From RSA11 sp965652565 (GTDB taxonomy: Bacteria > Actinomycetota > Thermoleophilia > Solirubrobacterales > 70-9), in NCBI GenBank assembly GCA_965652565.1, contig CBFGWL010000034.1, forward strand, positions 1 through 27,895: a DNA stretch of 27,895 nt, given 5' to 3'. This document shows, in pieces, positions 11,111 to 17,950 of the stretch (its first letter is position 1; each line of letters starts with the position of its first letter). Position numbers and translations under genes: made by a program. The notes beneath the pieces were generated by a model. That model was not told where the DNA came from. It did no database searches and saw only the letters and a list, made by a program, of their open reading frames with translations.

Positions 11111-11130
11111 GCGCCGGCGCCCCGGCGTTT
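11111..11130 (+). terminator. Short hairpin after uvrA, possible terminator
   Basis: CGCCGG (11112-11117) pairs with CCGGCG (11122-11127) across a 4-base loop and is followed by TTT, three bases after the uvrA stop codon. The stem is short and the T tract minimal, so termination is possible but weakly supported. Confidence 0.35.
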
Positions 11131-11195
11131 GAGGATCTCGGCGAGCGGATAAAGGCGAGCCGGGTAGTGCGGAGGACGCGAGAGGAGAGACATTT

Positions 11196-14100
11196 GTGAG
11201 GCGTACGCTGGCGCTCGGGGGGCTGCTGACCATGGTGTTCTTGTTCGGCCCCACGGGAGCCGGCGCGCAACCCGACGCGAGTGCCGGCGGAGGCGGCGCG
11301 CTGCAGATGTATCGCGCGACGCTCACGCCCGACGAGCTCTCCGAGCTCACCGCCGAGGGCTTCGACGTGACCGTCGCCGAGCTCACGGCCGCGGGCGCGG
11401 AGGCGGCGCTCGTGCTCACCCCCGGTGAGCGCGCCGCGGTGGCCGAGCGCGGCATCGACCTCGAGGTCTGGCGCGACGAGCGGGGCCGCACCCAGCGGCA
11501 GGCGGCAGCGGCCCAGGCGCGCGGCGGCTACAAGGTCTACCGTCCGTACGACGGTCGCAACGGGATCGCCGCGGAGCTGCGCAAGCTCGCGAAACGCAAC
11601 CGCAACCTCGTCCAGCTCAAGCGCATCGGCAAGACGATCCAGGGCCGGCCGATCCTCGCCGTGCGCGTGACGAAGAACGTGCGCAAGACGAAGCTGCGCA
11701 AGCGGCCGGCTGTTCTGTACCAGGGGACCACGCACGCACGCGAGTGGATCTCCACCGAGGTGACCCGCCGCCTGATGAAGTGGTTCGTCAAGAACGGCAA
11801 GAAGCCGGCTGTCAAGAAGATGCTCGCCAATCGCGAGCTGTGGTTCGTGCCGGTGGTCAACCCCGACGGCTATCAGTACACGTTCGAGTCCGAGCGGCTC
11901 TGGCGCAAGAACCTGCGGGACGTCAACGGCAACGGCGAGACCGAAGCGGGCGACGGCATCGACCTGAACCGCAACTACCCGGAGCGCTGGGGCTATGACG
12001 AGGAGGGCTCCTCGTCGGACTCGGTGAACGAGACGTACCGCGGGTCACGCCCCGCGTCCGAGCCGGAGACGCGTGCGAACGTGAAGCTCTTCGACAAGGC
12101 CAAGTTCCGGTTCGCGATCTCCTACCACTCCTTCGGTCCGCTGTTGCTCTATCCGCAGGGCTGGCAGCTGCAGACGCCGACCGCGGACGACCCGATCTAC
12201 GTCGCGCTCAGCGGCACCGACGAGAACCCCGCGGTGCCTGGGTTCGACCCTGATCTGGCGGCGGAGCTTTACACCACCAACGGCGAGTTCACCGACTGGG
12301 CACACGCGCAGCGCGACGTGCTCGCCTGGACGGTGGAGCTCAACGAGGGCTGCGAGGGCTGCGGGTTCGTGTTCCCGGACAACCCGCGGCTCGTGCGGGA
12401 GGAGTTCGAGCGCAACCTGCGCTTCGCGCGCAACCTCGCGCGCTCGGCTCGCGACCCCGCCAACCCGGCCTCCCACACGAAGCTCAAGACCGAGCTGTTC
12501 TACCTGAACCTCGCCGATATCGACCCGTACAAGGCGAACAACCCGCTCGCCGACCTGCGCGTGCAGGAGTCCTACGCGGGCGGCGGTGAGCAGCCCGTCG
12601 AGGTGCTCGCGAAGCGCTCGGCGGGCAAGGTGCAGCTGCGCTACCAGGTCAACGGCGGGCCGGTGCAGAAAGCGCCGACCAAGCGCACCCCGGTGGGCGA
12701 GCGCTACGGCGGCAACCAATACGACGCCTACTACCGGTACCTGCGCGGTTCGATCCCGGGCCTCGAGCAGGGCGACGAGGTGACCTACTGGTTCGCTGCC
12801 GGCAAGCGGAAGTCGGAGCGCACGACCTTCGAGGTCACCGGCGAGGCGGGCGCTGACGTGCTGATCCTCGCCGCCGAGGACCGCACCGGCGCGGTCGCCG
12901 ACCCGCCGTACGAGAGCTCGGATCCCGACACGCCGAACTACCTCTCGTACTTCACGGACGCCGTGGCCGAGGCCGGGCACACCTACGCGGTCTACGACAT
13001 CGACGCCCAGGGCCGCCGGGCGCCGGACAACCTCGGCGTGCTGAGCCACTTCGACGCGGTCGTCTGGTACTCGGGCAACGACGTGGTGCTGCGCGAGCCC
13101 GGCTGGGAGGCGGGCAACGCGTCGCGGCTCGCCAACGACCTGATGCTCGAGGTGCGCGAGTACCTGAACGAGGGCGGCAAGCTGCTCTACAGCGGGCAGT
13201 GGGCCGGCGCGCTCGAGAACGGGATCGCGGGCGCGCAGTACTTCGACCCGATCGCGAACGAGCAGTGCGTCGTGGGCGGCGAGCTGGCGCTCGCGAGCTG
13301 CCAGCTGATCGCCGACAAGAACGACTTCCTGCAGTACTACCTCGGCGCGTACATCTACAGCTCCGACGCGGGCACCGACCCGCAGGGCGATCCCCTGCCG
13401 CTGGAGGGCGCGGAAGATCCGTTCGCCGGCGAGACCTGGGCGCTGAACGGCGCCGAGAGCGCCGGCAACCAGATCCACACCGCGGCGTTCGTGACGACGA
13501 GCAGCCTGCTGACGCCCGATGAGTTCCCGCAGTTCGAGAGCGCGGCCCCCGTCCTCTGGGAGGGCGCAGCCGGGTCGTTCGAGCCCGACGACGGGGAGTA
13601 CTACGCGTACTCGCAGCAGGCGGACATGGCGTTCAAGCGCCTGACGCGCACGATTGACCTCACCGGCGTCGATGCGAGCGACTCGCCGACGCTCAGCTTC
13701 CGGACTTCCTACGACATCGAGCCCGACTGGGACTGGATGTTCGTGGAGGCCCACACGGTGGGTGAGGACGACTGGACGACCCTGCCGGATCTAAACGGCG
13801 CGACGAGGACCGACACCGGCGCGTCCTGCGAGGAGGGCTGGTTCGAGATCCACCCGTGGCTCGAGCGCTACCAGGGCGCGGACTGCTCGGGGCAGAATCC
13901 CGACACCGGCGGCGAGTGGCACGGGTTCACCGGGCGCTCGGCCGGCTGGACGGACGTGACGGTCGATCTGAGTGAGTACGCCGGCTCCGAGGTGGAGGTG
14001 TCGATCACGTACGCGAGCGACTGGGCGTTCCAGGGCCTCGGCGCGTTCATCGACTCGATCGAGGTCTCCACGGGCGAGGGCACCACCTCGTTCGAGGAGG

Positions 14101-14327
14101 ACGACGACCCGATGGACGGCTGGACAGTCGGTGATCCGCCGGAGGGCAGCGGGCCGAACTCGAACGACTGGGAGCGCACGACCTCGGTGGGCTTCGCCGA
14201 GGGCGCCGTGGTCGCGACCCCGGACAGCCTGCTCTTCGGCTTCGGGCTCGAGGCGGTCGACACCGCCGCGGGTCGCGCCGACCTGATGGAACGCAGCCTG
14301 AATCACCTGCTGGGCGTCGCGCCCTGA
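11196..14327 (+). CDS. Secreted multidomain M14 zinc carboxypeptidase
   Basis: A 1043-residue exported protein with a GTG start preceded by AGGAGA at 11183-11188. Residues 1-27 are a signal peptide (MRRTLALGG, hydrophobic core, GAGA). The M14 domain (about 110-415) has zinc ligands His180 and Glu183 in TTHAREWIS, third ligand His311 in ISYHSFGP and catalytic Glu381 in WTVELNE. NPDGYQYTFESERLWRKN and IDLNRNYPERWG are also typical of the carboxypeptidase A family. A beta-rich region (about 440-545) follows, then a segment resembling an amidotransferase-like alpha/beta fold (about 549-700, VLILAAEDRTG, VWYSGNDVV). The C-terminal region (about 800-990) recalls the C-terminal domain of immune-inhibitor-A-type peptidases. 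There is no cell-wall sorting motif, so release or loose surface attachment is likely. The substrate is unknown. Confidence 0.9.
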   Translation: MRRTLALGGLLTMVFLFGPTGAGAQPDASAGGGGALQMYRATLTPDELSELTAEGFDVTVAELTAAGAEAALVLTPGERAAVAERGIDLEVWRDERGRTQRQAAAAQARGGYKVYRPYDGRNGIAAELRKLAKRNRNLVQLKRIGKTIQGRPILAVRVTKNVRKTKLRKRPAVLYQGTTHAREWISTEVTRRLMKWFVKNGKKPAVKKMLANRELWFVPVVNPDGYQYTFESERLWRKNLRDVNGNGETEAGDGIDLNRNYPERWGYDEEGSSSDSVNETYRGSRPASEPETRANVKLFDKAKFRFAISYHSFGPLLLYPQGWQLQTPTADDPIYVALSGTDENPAVPGFDPDLAAELYTTNGEFTDWAHAQRDVLAWTVELNEGCEGCGFVFPDNPRLVREEFERNLRFARNLARSARDPANPASHTKLKTELFYLNLADIDPYKANNPLADLRVQESYAGGGEQPVEVLAKRSAGKVQLRYQVNGGPVQKAPTKRTPVGERYGGNQYDAYYRYLRGSIPGLEQGDEVTYWFAAGKRKSERTTFEVTGEAGADVLILAAEDRTGAVADPPYESSDPDTPNYLSYFTDAVAEAGHTYAVYDIDAQGRRAPDNLGVLSHFDAVVWYSGNDVVLREPGWEAGNASRLANDLMLEVREYLNEGGKLLYSGQWAGALENGIAGAQYFDPIANEQCVVGGELALASCQLIADKNDFLQYYLGAYIYSSDAGTDPQGDPLPLEGAEDPFAGETWALNGAESAGNQIHTAAFVTTSSLLTPDEFPQFESAAPVLWEGAAGSFEPDDGEYYAYSQQADMAFKRLTRTIDLTGVDASDSPTLSFRTSYDIEPDWDWMFVEAHTVGEDDWTTLPDLNGATRTDTGASCEEGWFEIHPWLERYQGADCSGQNPDTGGEWHGFTGRSAGWTDVTVDLSEYAGSEVEVSITYASDWAFQGLGAFIDSIEVSTGEGTTSFEEDDDPMDGWTVGDPPEGSGPNSNDWERTTSVGFAEGAVVATPDSLLFGFGLEAVDTAAGRADLMERSLNHLLGVAP

Positions 14328-14333
14328 GCTGAT

Positions 14334-14359
14334 GCCGCGGCGTCCCGGGGCGCCGCGGC
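14334..14359 (+). terminator. GC hairpin after the M14 peptidase gene
   Basis: A perfect 9-bp stem, GCCGCGGCG (14334-14342) with CGCCGCGGC (14351-14359), and an 8-base loop lie 7 bases after the stop codon. No T run follows, so it may be a non-canonical terminator or an mRNA-stabilising hairpin. Confidence 0.45.
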
Positions 14360-14384
14360 CGTCACTCCTGCGAAGCTTCCCGCC

Positions 14385-14975
14385 ATGGCCGATCTCCAGG
14401 CGTGGCGGCTGTGGTGGGCGAAGCGGCGCTGGTACGAGCGCAACCGCCGCCTGCGGCGGCGCTGGCGGCTGCGCGCGCATGCGGCGCGCGGCGGGTTCTA
14501 CATCCGCGAGCCGGTGGAGGGTGAGTTGCTGGAGGCCCTGGACGAGGGCCGGCTGCGCATCGGCGCGGACACGCTGCTCGAGCCGGGCTGTTGGATCACC
14601 ATGGCGCCCGAGGCTCGCGTCGCGATCGGCTCCGGCTGCTTTCTGAACCGGGGAACGATGCTCGCCGCGCTCGAGGCGATCGAGATCGGCGATCACGTGA
14701 TGTTCGCGAACGGCTGCTTTGTCGGCGATTCAGACCACCGCTATGACGATCCCTCCGTCCCGATCACGCAACAGGGCTTCGTGCCCCGCGGCCCGGTGCG
14801 GATCGGGTCGAACTGCTGGTTCGGGGTGAACTGCGTGGTGACGGGCGGGGTCCAGATCGGCGATCGCGCGGTGATCGGCGCCAACTCGGTGGTTACGACC
14901 GACATCCCATCGGGCGTGATCGCCGCTGGCGCGCCGGCGCGCGTGATCCGCCCGATCGAATTTATGGACGCTTAA
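14385..14975 (+). CDS. Left-handed beta-helix (hexapeptide-repeat) acyltransferase
   Basis: A 196-residue protein of the maltose/galactoside O-acetyltransferase-like superfamily. A very basic N-terminus (about 1-35, with LRRRWRLR) precedes imperfect hexapeptide repeats such as IGSGCFLN, IEIGDHVMFANGCFVG, VRIGSNCWFGVN and VQIGDRAVIGANSVV. The motif GDSDHRYDD carries the candidate catalytic His, and the end AGAPARVIRP is typical of the family. These enzymes form trimers and use acyl-CoA to modify sugars or small molecules; the acceptor is unknown. No signal peptide is seen, so it is probably cytoplasmic, with the basic N-terminus possibly near membrane or nucleic acid. The ATG lacks a clear ribosome-binding site. 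The gene is separated from the peptidase gene by a hairpin. Confidence 0.85.
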   Translation: MADLQAWRLWWAKRRWYERNRRLRRRWRLRAHAARGGFYIREPVEGELLEALDEGRLRIGADTLLEPGCWITMAPEARVAIGSGCFLNRGTMLAALEAIEIGDHVMFANGCFVGDSDHRYDDPSVPITQQGFVPRGPVRIGSNCWFGVNCVVTGGVQIGDRAVIGANSVVTTDIPSGVIAAGAPARVIRPIEFMDA

Positions 14976-15015
14976 TCGATGCCGCCGCCGCAGCCGTTAG
15001 GTTTCCGTAAGTCGG

Positions 15016-15552
15016 ATGTTGGGACTTCTTAATAATGAGCGGCGCCGCGCTGCGGCCCTCATCGCCCTGCTCGCCGTGTTCGTCCTTGCGCTGGGGGCCT
15101 GCGGGGGCGACGAAGAGCCGGAGACGGAGACCGCGCCCGCGGTGATCGACGACGACGGCGGCACTACGGTCGCGGGCGAAGACGGCAGGACGAGCCCGGC
15201 GGACGAGCCCGCCGAGGACCCAGCGACCGACGAGACGGCGGTCGAGGCGACGCTGGAGCGTGTGCTCACGTCCACCGACCCCGGCGAGGTCTGCATGGAG
15301 TTCGTCACGGAGCGCTACGTGCGGCGGGCGTTCGGCGACGAGGCGGGCTGCCGCCAAGCGCAATCGCAGCAGGCGGCCGCCGACCGCGTGCAGGTGAGCG
15401 AGGTCGTGGTCACCCCCGAGTCGACCGCGCAGGCCGTCGTCCGCGCCCGCGGGGGCGTCTACGACGGCCAGCGGCTGCGCGCCGAGCTCGTCCTCGACGC
15501 CGGGTTGTGGCGCCTCGACGGTCTGCGCTCCAACGTCCCGGTCGGCCCCTAG
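15016..15552 (+). CDS. Small exported lipoprotein of unknown function
   Basis: A 178-residue protein with a lipoprotein signal: basic MLGLLNNERRR, a hydrophobic stretch (13-26), then the lipobox LGAC with Cys29 as lipidation site. An acidic, disordered linker (about 31-72, rich in Glu, Asp, Thr, Pro) leads to a compact C-terminal domain (about 75-178). That domain has two cysteines (EVCMEF and AGCRQ) and ends in strands such as RAELVLDAGLWRLDGL, resembling small alpha+beta folds of the NTF2/DUF4878 kind only in general shape. It is likely anchored on the outer face of the membrane. There is no clear ribosome-binding site; TAGGTT at 14998-15003 could be a -10 element. No family is recognised. 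Confidence 0.75.
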   Translation: MLGLLNNERRRAAALIALLAVFVLALGACGGDEEPETETAPAVIDDDGGTTVAGEDGRTSPADEPAEDPATDETAVEATLERVLTSTDPGEVCMEFVTERYVRRAFGDEAGCRQAQSQQAAADRVQVSEVVVTPESTAQAVVRARGGVYDGQRLRAELVLDAGLWRLDGLRSNVPVGP

Positions 15553-15575
15553 GGGCCTTGTCGCTTTGCGGCGAC
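15544..15575 (+). terminator. Palindrome and hairpin at the lipoprotein stop codon
   Basis: A 14-bp perfect palindrome (15544-15557) straddles the stop codon, and GTCGC (15560-15564) can pair with GCGAC (15571-15575) just after it. The two may terminate transcription into the repeat region, but there is no T tract. Confidence 0.3.
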
Positions 15576-15645
15576 CTCCTGGGGTGGTGCGCTGCGTCTG
15601 CGGCGCCGCCCGGGGCGTTCGTGGTCGCGCAAGCGTCAGCGCAAC

Positions 15646-15838
15646 TTCGATCCCCGTCGCCAGGCGAGTTCGCGATCGCCTTGGCGTTCCGACCACGCGC
15701 CCGCGAAGCCGCGATCCGGCCGAGTAATCCGGCGTAATCGCGGTCTCGATCCAAAGCCCGCGCGAAGCCGGGCGAGTAATACTGCGAAATCGCGTTTCGG
15801 TGTGCTGGACCCTCGCAAACCGCGATCCGACCACCCGC
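15646..15838. repeat. Degenerate direct repeats (GCGAGTAAT family)
   Basis: Several diverged copies share the order CGATCC, a GCCCGCGAAG-like block, GAGTAAT and an AATCGCG-like block. GAGTAAT occurs at 15722-15728 and 15774-15780. CCGACCAC followed by a GC-rich CCCGCGA-like block occurs at 15689 and 15827. A more diverged copy begins near 15646. Spacing between copies is irregular, at roughly 50-75 bp. The last copy runs straight into the first half-unit of the 71-bp array. No coding sense is apparent. Confidence 0.5.
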
Positions 15839-15844
15839 CCCGCG

Positions 15845-16203
15845 AGCTTCAGCCACATCGCCGGACCCCCGCGACGTTCAGCCCTCATCGCCGGATATCG
15901 ACGACGTGGGCTGAACGACCGTGCCACCGGCCGCGCCCCCCACGACGTTCAGCCGTGGTCGTCGAATATCGATTACGTGGGCTGAACGACCGGGCCGGCG
16001 GCGGCGTTCCGCGCGAGCTTCAGCCCTGGTCGTCGCTTTTCGACCACCTGGGCTGAACGTACGTGCCACCGGCCGCGCCCCCCGCGACGTTCAGCCCTGG
16101 CCGTCGGTTTTCGAACACGTGGGCTGAACGTACGTGCCGCAGGCCGCGCCCCCCCGCGACGTTCAGCCCTGGTCGCCGGTTTTCGACTGCGTGGGCTGAA
16201 CGT
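15845..16203. repeat. Tandem array of five 71-72 bp hairpin units plus one partial unit
   Basis: Each unit has a left arm ACGTTCAGCCC and a right arm GGGCTGAACGT. Left arms start at 15874, 15945, 16016, 16087 and 16159; right arms start at 15908, 15979, 16050, 16121 and 16193. The period is therefore 71, 71, 71 and 72. Units 4 and 5 have perfect 11-bp complementarity; units 1-3 carry one or two mismatches at the arm ends. The core TTCAGCC/GGCTGAA is invariant. The loop (about 23 bases) is semi-conserved around TCG-N-TTTTCGA or ATATCGA. The linker between units (about 26 bases) carries CCACCGGCCGCGCCCCCC. A truncated unit with only a left arm begins at 15845. Unit 3 can also form an inner stem (TGGTCG with CGACCA). 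Arms thus alternate in orientation every 34 or 37 bp, as in BIME-type REP arrays. Confidence 0.9.
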
Positions 16204-16232
16204 CGGCGTTGCCGGGCGGCACGGCGCACACA

Positions 16233-16272
16233 AGGCGCGCGTCGTGTGCCCCAGGGCGCGCAGCGTGTGCCC
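16233..16272. repeat. Two-copy 20-bp direct repeat
   Basis: The blocks 16233-16252 and 16253-16272 are adjacent near-identical copies of a sequence of the form AGGCGCGCGTCGTGTGCCCC, differing at a few positions. They lie 30 bases after the hairpin array. Confidence 0.5.
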
Positions 16273-16338
16273 GAACGCACCCGAGAGACGTTGCGCACCC
16301 GCACCCCGCAGGGCCCTCTCCCTCTTACCTGCCCATCA

Positions 16339-16483
16339 ACCCGGCCGGAGCCCGCACGAACACCCGGCCCCGCCGCCACACGGCAGGGCTCACGGGGGAC
16401 CCGGCCGGGGCCTGCACGAACACCCGGCCCGTTGCCACACGGCAGGGCTCACGGGACCCGGCGCCGAGCCCGCGCGTGCACCC
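16339..16483. repeat. Direct repeat of about 60 bp, two copies plus a partial third
   Basis: Copies begin at 16339 and 16399, each starting ACCCGGCCGG, continuing through CACGAACACCCGGCCC and ending CACACGGCAGGGCTCACGG. A third, partial and more diverged copy begins at 16456. Copies 1 and 2 differ at only a handful of positions, which suggests recent duplication. Although 60 is a multiple of three, no start signal or recognisable protein goes with the open frames. Confidence 0.75.
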
Positions 16484-16520
16484 CTGCCCCGCCGCAGCTG
16501 CGCAAGCGCGGGCTGCGCCG

Positions 16521-16560
16521 GCGAGGCGGATCCCAGCCCTAAGGCCAAGATCCGCCTCGC
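16521..16560 (-). terminator. 12-bp inverted repeat downstream of panB, possible terminator
   Basis: GCGAGGCGGATC (16521-16532) is perfectly complementary to 16549-16560, with a 16-base loop. It lies 28 bases beyond the panB stop codon on the minus strand and is the strongest single hairpin near the end of the pan operon. No T run follows on the minus strand. It may instead act on both strands to separate the operon from the repeat region. Confidence 0.45.
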
Positions 16561-16588
16561 TCAGCGCGTGGGCGCCGGGGCCCGCGTG

Positions 16589-17536
16589 TTACGGGCCCCA
16601 GTCCCAGTCGGAGTGGCTGAAGGTGCCCTCGCTGCCGAGGGTCTCCTGGTCGAGCCACTCCCGGAAGCCGGCGAGCTCCGCGGGCTCGACGCTGTAGATG
16701 TGCTCCGCCGCGGGGAACGCCCCGGTGCGCACCTCGTCCGCGTAGGCGCTCACGCCGCGCACCATCTCCGCGCGCACCTCGGCGAAGCGCTTCACGAACT
16801 TCGGCGAGCGGCCGCCGAAGATGCCGAGCAGGTCGTGGAACACCAGTACCTGGCCGTCGGTCGCCGGCCCGGCGCCGATGCCGATTACGGGGATCTCCAT
16901 GCGCGGCATGAGCGCTTCGGTGATCGCGGCGGGCACGGCCTCGAACACGATCGCGAAGCAGCCGGCGGCCTGCAGGGCCAGCGCCTCTTCGGCGATCTGC
17001 GCCGCGCGCTCCGCGGTCTTGCCCTGCGCCTTGAAGCCACCGAGCGCCGTCGCGGTCTGCGGCGTGAGCCCGACGTGGCCCATCACCGGGATGCCGGCCC
17101 GGATGATCGCCCGCGCCCGGTCGACGGATGCGCCGCCGCGCTCGAGCTTCACGGCGTCGCAGCCCGCCTCCTTGATGAAACGCTGCGCGTTCTCGACCGC
17201 CTGCTCGTTTGAGCCCTCGTACGAGCCGAACGGCATGTCGCCCACCAGGATCGGCGTGCGGAGGCCGCGGCGGACGGCGGCAGTCAGGACGAGCATCTCC
17301 TCCATGCCGACCGGCACGGTCGAGTCGTAGCCGAGCACCGTCATCGCGCCCGAATCGCCGACGAGGACCACGTCGACGGCGGCCTCCTCGGCCACCTGCG
17401 CCGACGGGTAGTCGTAGGCGGTGACCATCACGATCGGCTGGCCGTTGCGCTTCATCTCCGCCAGCTGGGGAAGCGTGAGCGGCTTGCGGGCGGGCGCTTC
17501 CCCGCCGTCCTTCTTCTCCTGTGGATGCGCGCTCAT
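16589..17536 (-). CDS. panB: 3-methyl-2-oxobutanoate hydroxymethyltransferase
   Basis: A 315-residue PanB, which transfers a hydroxymethyl group from methylene-tetrahydrofolate to alpha-ketoisovalerate to make ketopantoate, the first committed step of pantothenate synthesis. Family motifs are present: VTAYDYPSAQ, VLVGDSGAMTVLGYDSTVPV (metal-binding Asp), AVKLERGG, GHVGLTPQTATALGGF, the catalytic-Glu segment VFEAVPAAI, and IGIGAGPATDGQVLVFHDLLG. An extra hydrophilic N-terminus of about 25 residues (HPQEKKDGGEAPARK) precedes the barrel. The ATG at 17536 overlaps the panD stop in an ATGA (17533-17536), so translation is likely coupled. It is the last gene of the operon and is followed by an inverted repeat. 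Longer upstream in-frame extension is only a shadow across panD. Confidence 0.97.
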   Translation of the reverse strand: MSAHPQEKKDGGEAPARKPLTLPQLAEMKRNGQPIVMVTAYDYPSAQVAEEAAVDVVLVGDSGAMTVLGYDSTVPVGMEEMLVLTAAVRRGLRTPILVGDMPFGSYEGSNEQAVENAQRFIKEAGCDAVKLERGGASVDRARAIIRAGIPVMGHVGLTPQTATALGGFKAQGKTAERAAQIAEEALALQAAGCFAIVFEAVPAAITEALMPRMEIPVIGIGAGPATDGQVLVFHDLLGIFGGRSPKFVKRFAEVRAEMVRGVSAYADEVRTGAFPAAEHIYSVEPAELAGFREWLDQETLGSEGTFSHSDWDWGP

Positions 17537-17940
17537 GCCGCCACCTCCGAGGCCAGGGGGGAGTCCATCAGCAGCCCGGCGCTCGAGTCGATGCGAGCGG
17601 GCCGGTTGCGCTCGTCCACGTGCACCACGAGCGGATCGTAGGCCTCCAGTTCGGCGGCTTCGTAGGCCGCGAACGACGCCACGATCACCTTGTGGCCGGG
17701 GCCGACGAGGCGGGCGGCGGCCCCGTTCACCTGGACGGTGCCGGAGCCGGGCTCGCCCTCCAGCGCGTAGGTCACGAATCGCGAGCCGTTGTCCACGTCC
17801 CACACGTGCACCTGCTCGTTCGGCAGCAGATCGGCGCTACGCATGAGCTCGGCGTCGAGCGTGATCGAGCCGACGTAGTCGACGTCGCAGCCGGTGACGG
17901 TGGCCCGGTGGATCTTGGATTTCAGCATCTGGCGTTGCAT
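17533..17940 (-). CDS. panD: Aspartate 1-decarboxylase
   Basis: A 135-residue pyruvoyl-dependent enzyme that converts aspartate to beta-alanine for pantothenate. The self-cleavage site is Gly24-Ser25 in DYVGSITLD; Ser25 becomes the pyruvoyl group. Other family features are MLKSKIHRATVT with the active-site Lys, VHVWDVDNGSRFVTY and the GTVQVNGAAARLV stretch ending in the conserved VIVASFA. The ATG at 17940 is preferred over the internal ATG at 17928. It has AAAGGA about 6 bases upstream, and it gives the standard 24/25 numbering. The start lies 10 bases after the panC stop, and the stop overlaps panB. Confidence 0.97.
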   Translation of the reverse strand: MQRQMLKSKIHRATVTGCDVDYVGSITLDAELMRSADLLPNEQVHVWDVDNGSRFVTYALEGEPGSGTVQVNGAAARLVGPGHKVIVASFAAYEAAELEAYDPLVVHVDERNRPARIDSSAGLLMDSPLASEVAA

Positions 17941-17950
17941 CGAGTTCCTT

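Larger units (their letters stand above)
15553..16588. other. Gene-poor, repeat-filled region between convergent genes
   Basis: About 1 kb between the stop codons of the lipoprotein gene (+) and panB (-). I see no credible gene. Long open frames exist on both strands, but GC-rich DNA has few stop codons, none matches a known family, and the main repeat period (71) is not a multiple of three, so the frame would change in every copy. The region holds a degenerate repeat family (15646-15838), a 71-bp alternating inverted-repeat array (15845-16203), a 20-bp duplication (16233-16272), a 60-bp repeat (16339-16483) and a 12-bp inverted repeat beside panB (16521-16560). Confidence 0.7.

Noticed and set aside
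15845..16203. CRISPR array
   Set aside because: Both the arms and the sequences between them are conserved from unit to unit, so there are no unique spacers. The period is 71-72 bp and no cas gene is in the window.
15845..16203. Integron attC sites
   Set aside because: Unit length and inverted arms are suggestive, but the arms (GTTCAGC and GCTGAAC) do not fit the GTTRRRY/RYYYAAC core sites, there are no cassette genes between units, and no integrase is seen.
15802..16542. Small proteins encoded in the repeat island on either strand
   Set aside because: The frames have no start signals or family resemblance, and the 71-bp period changes frame in each copy. They are best explained as lack of stop codons in GC-rich DNA.
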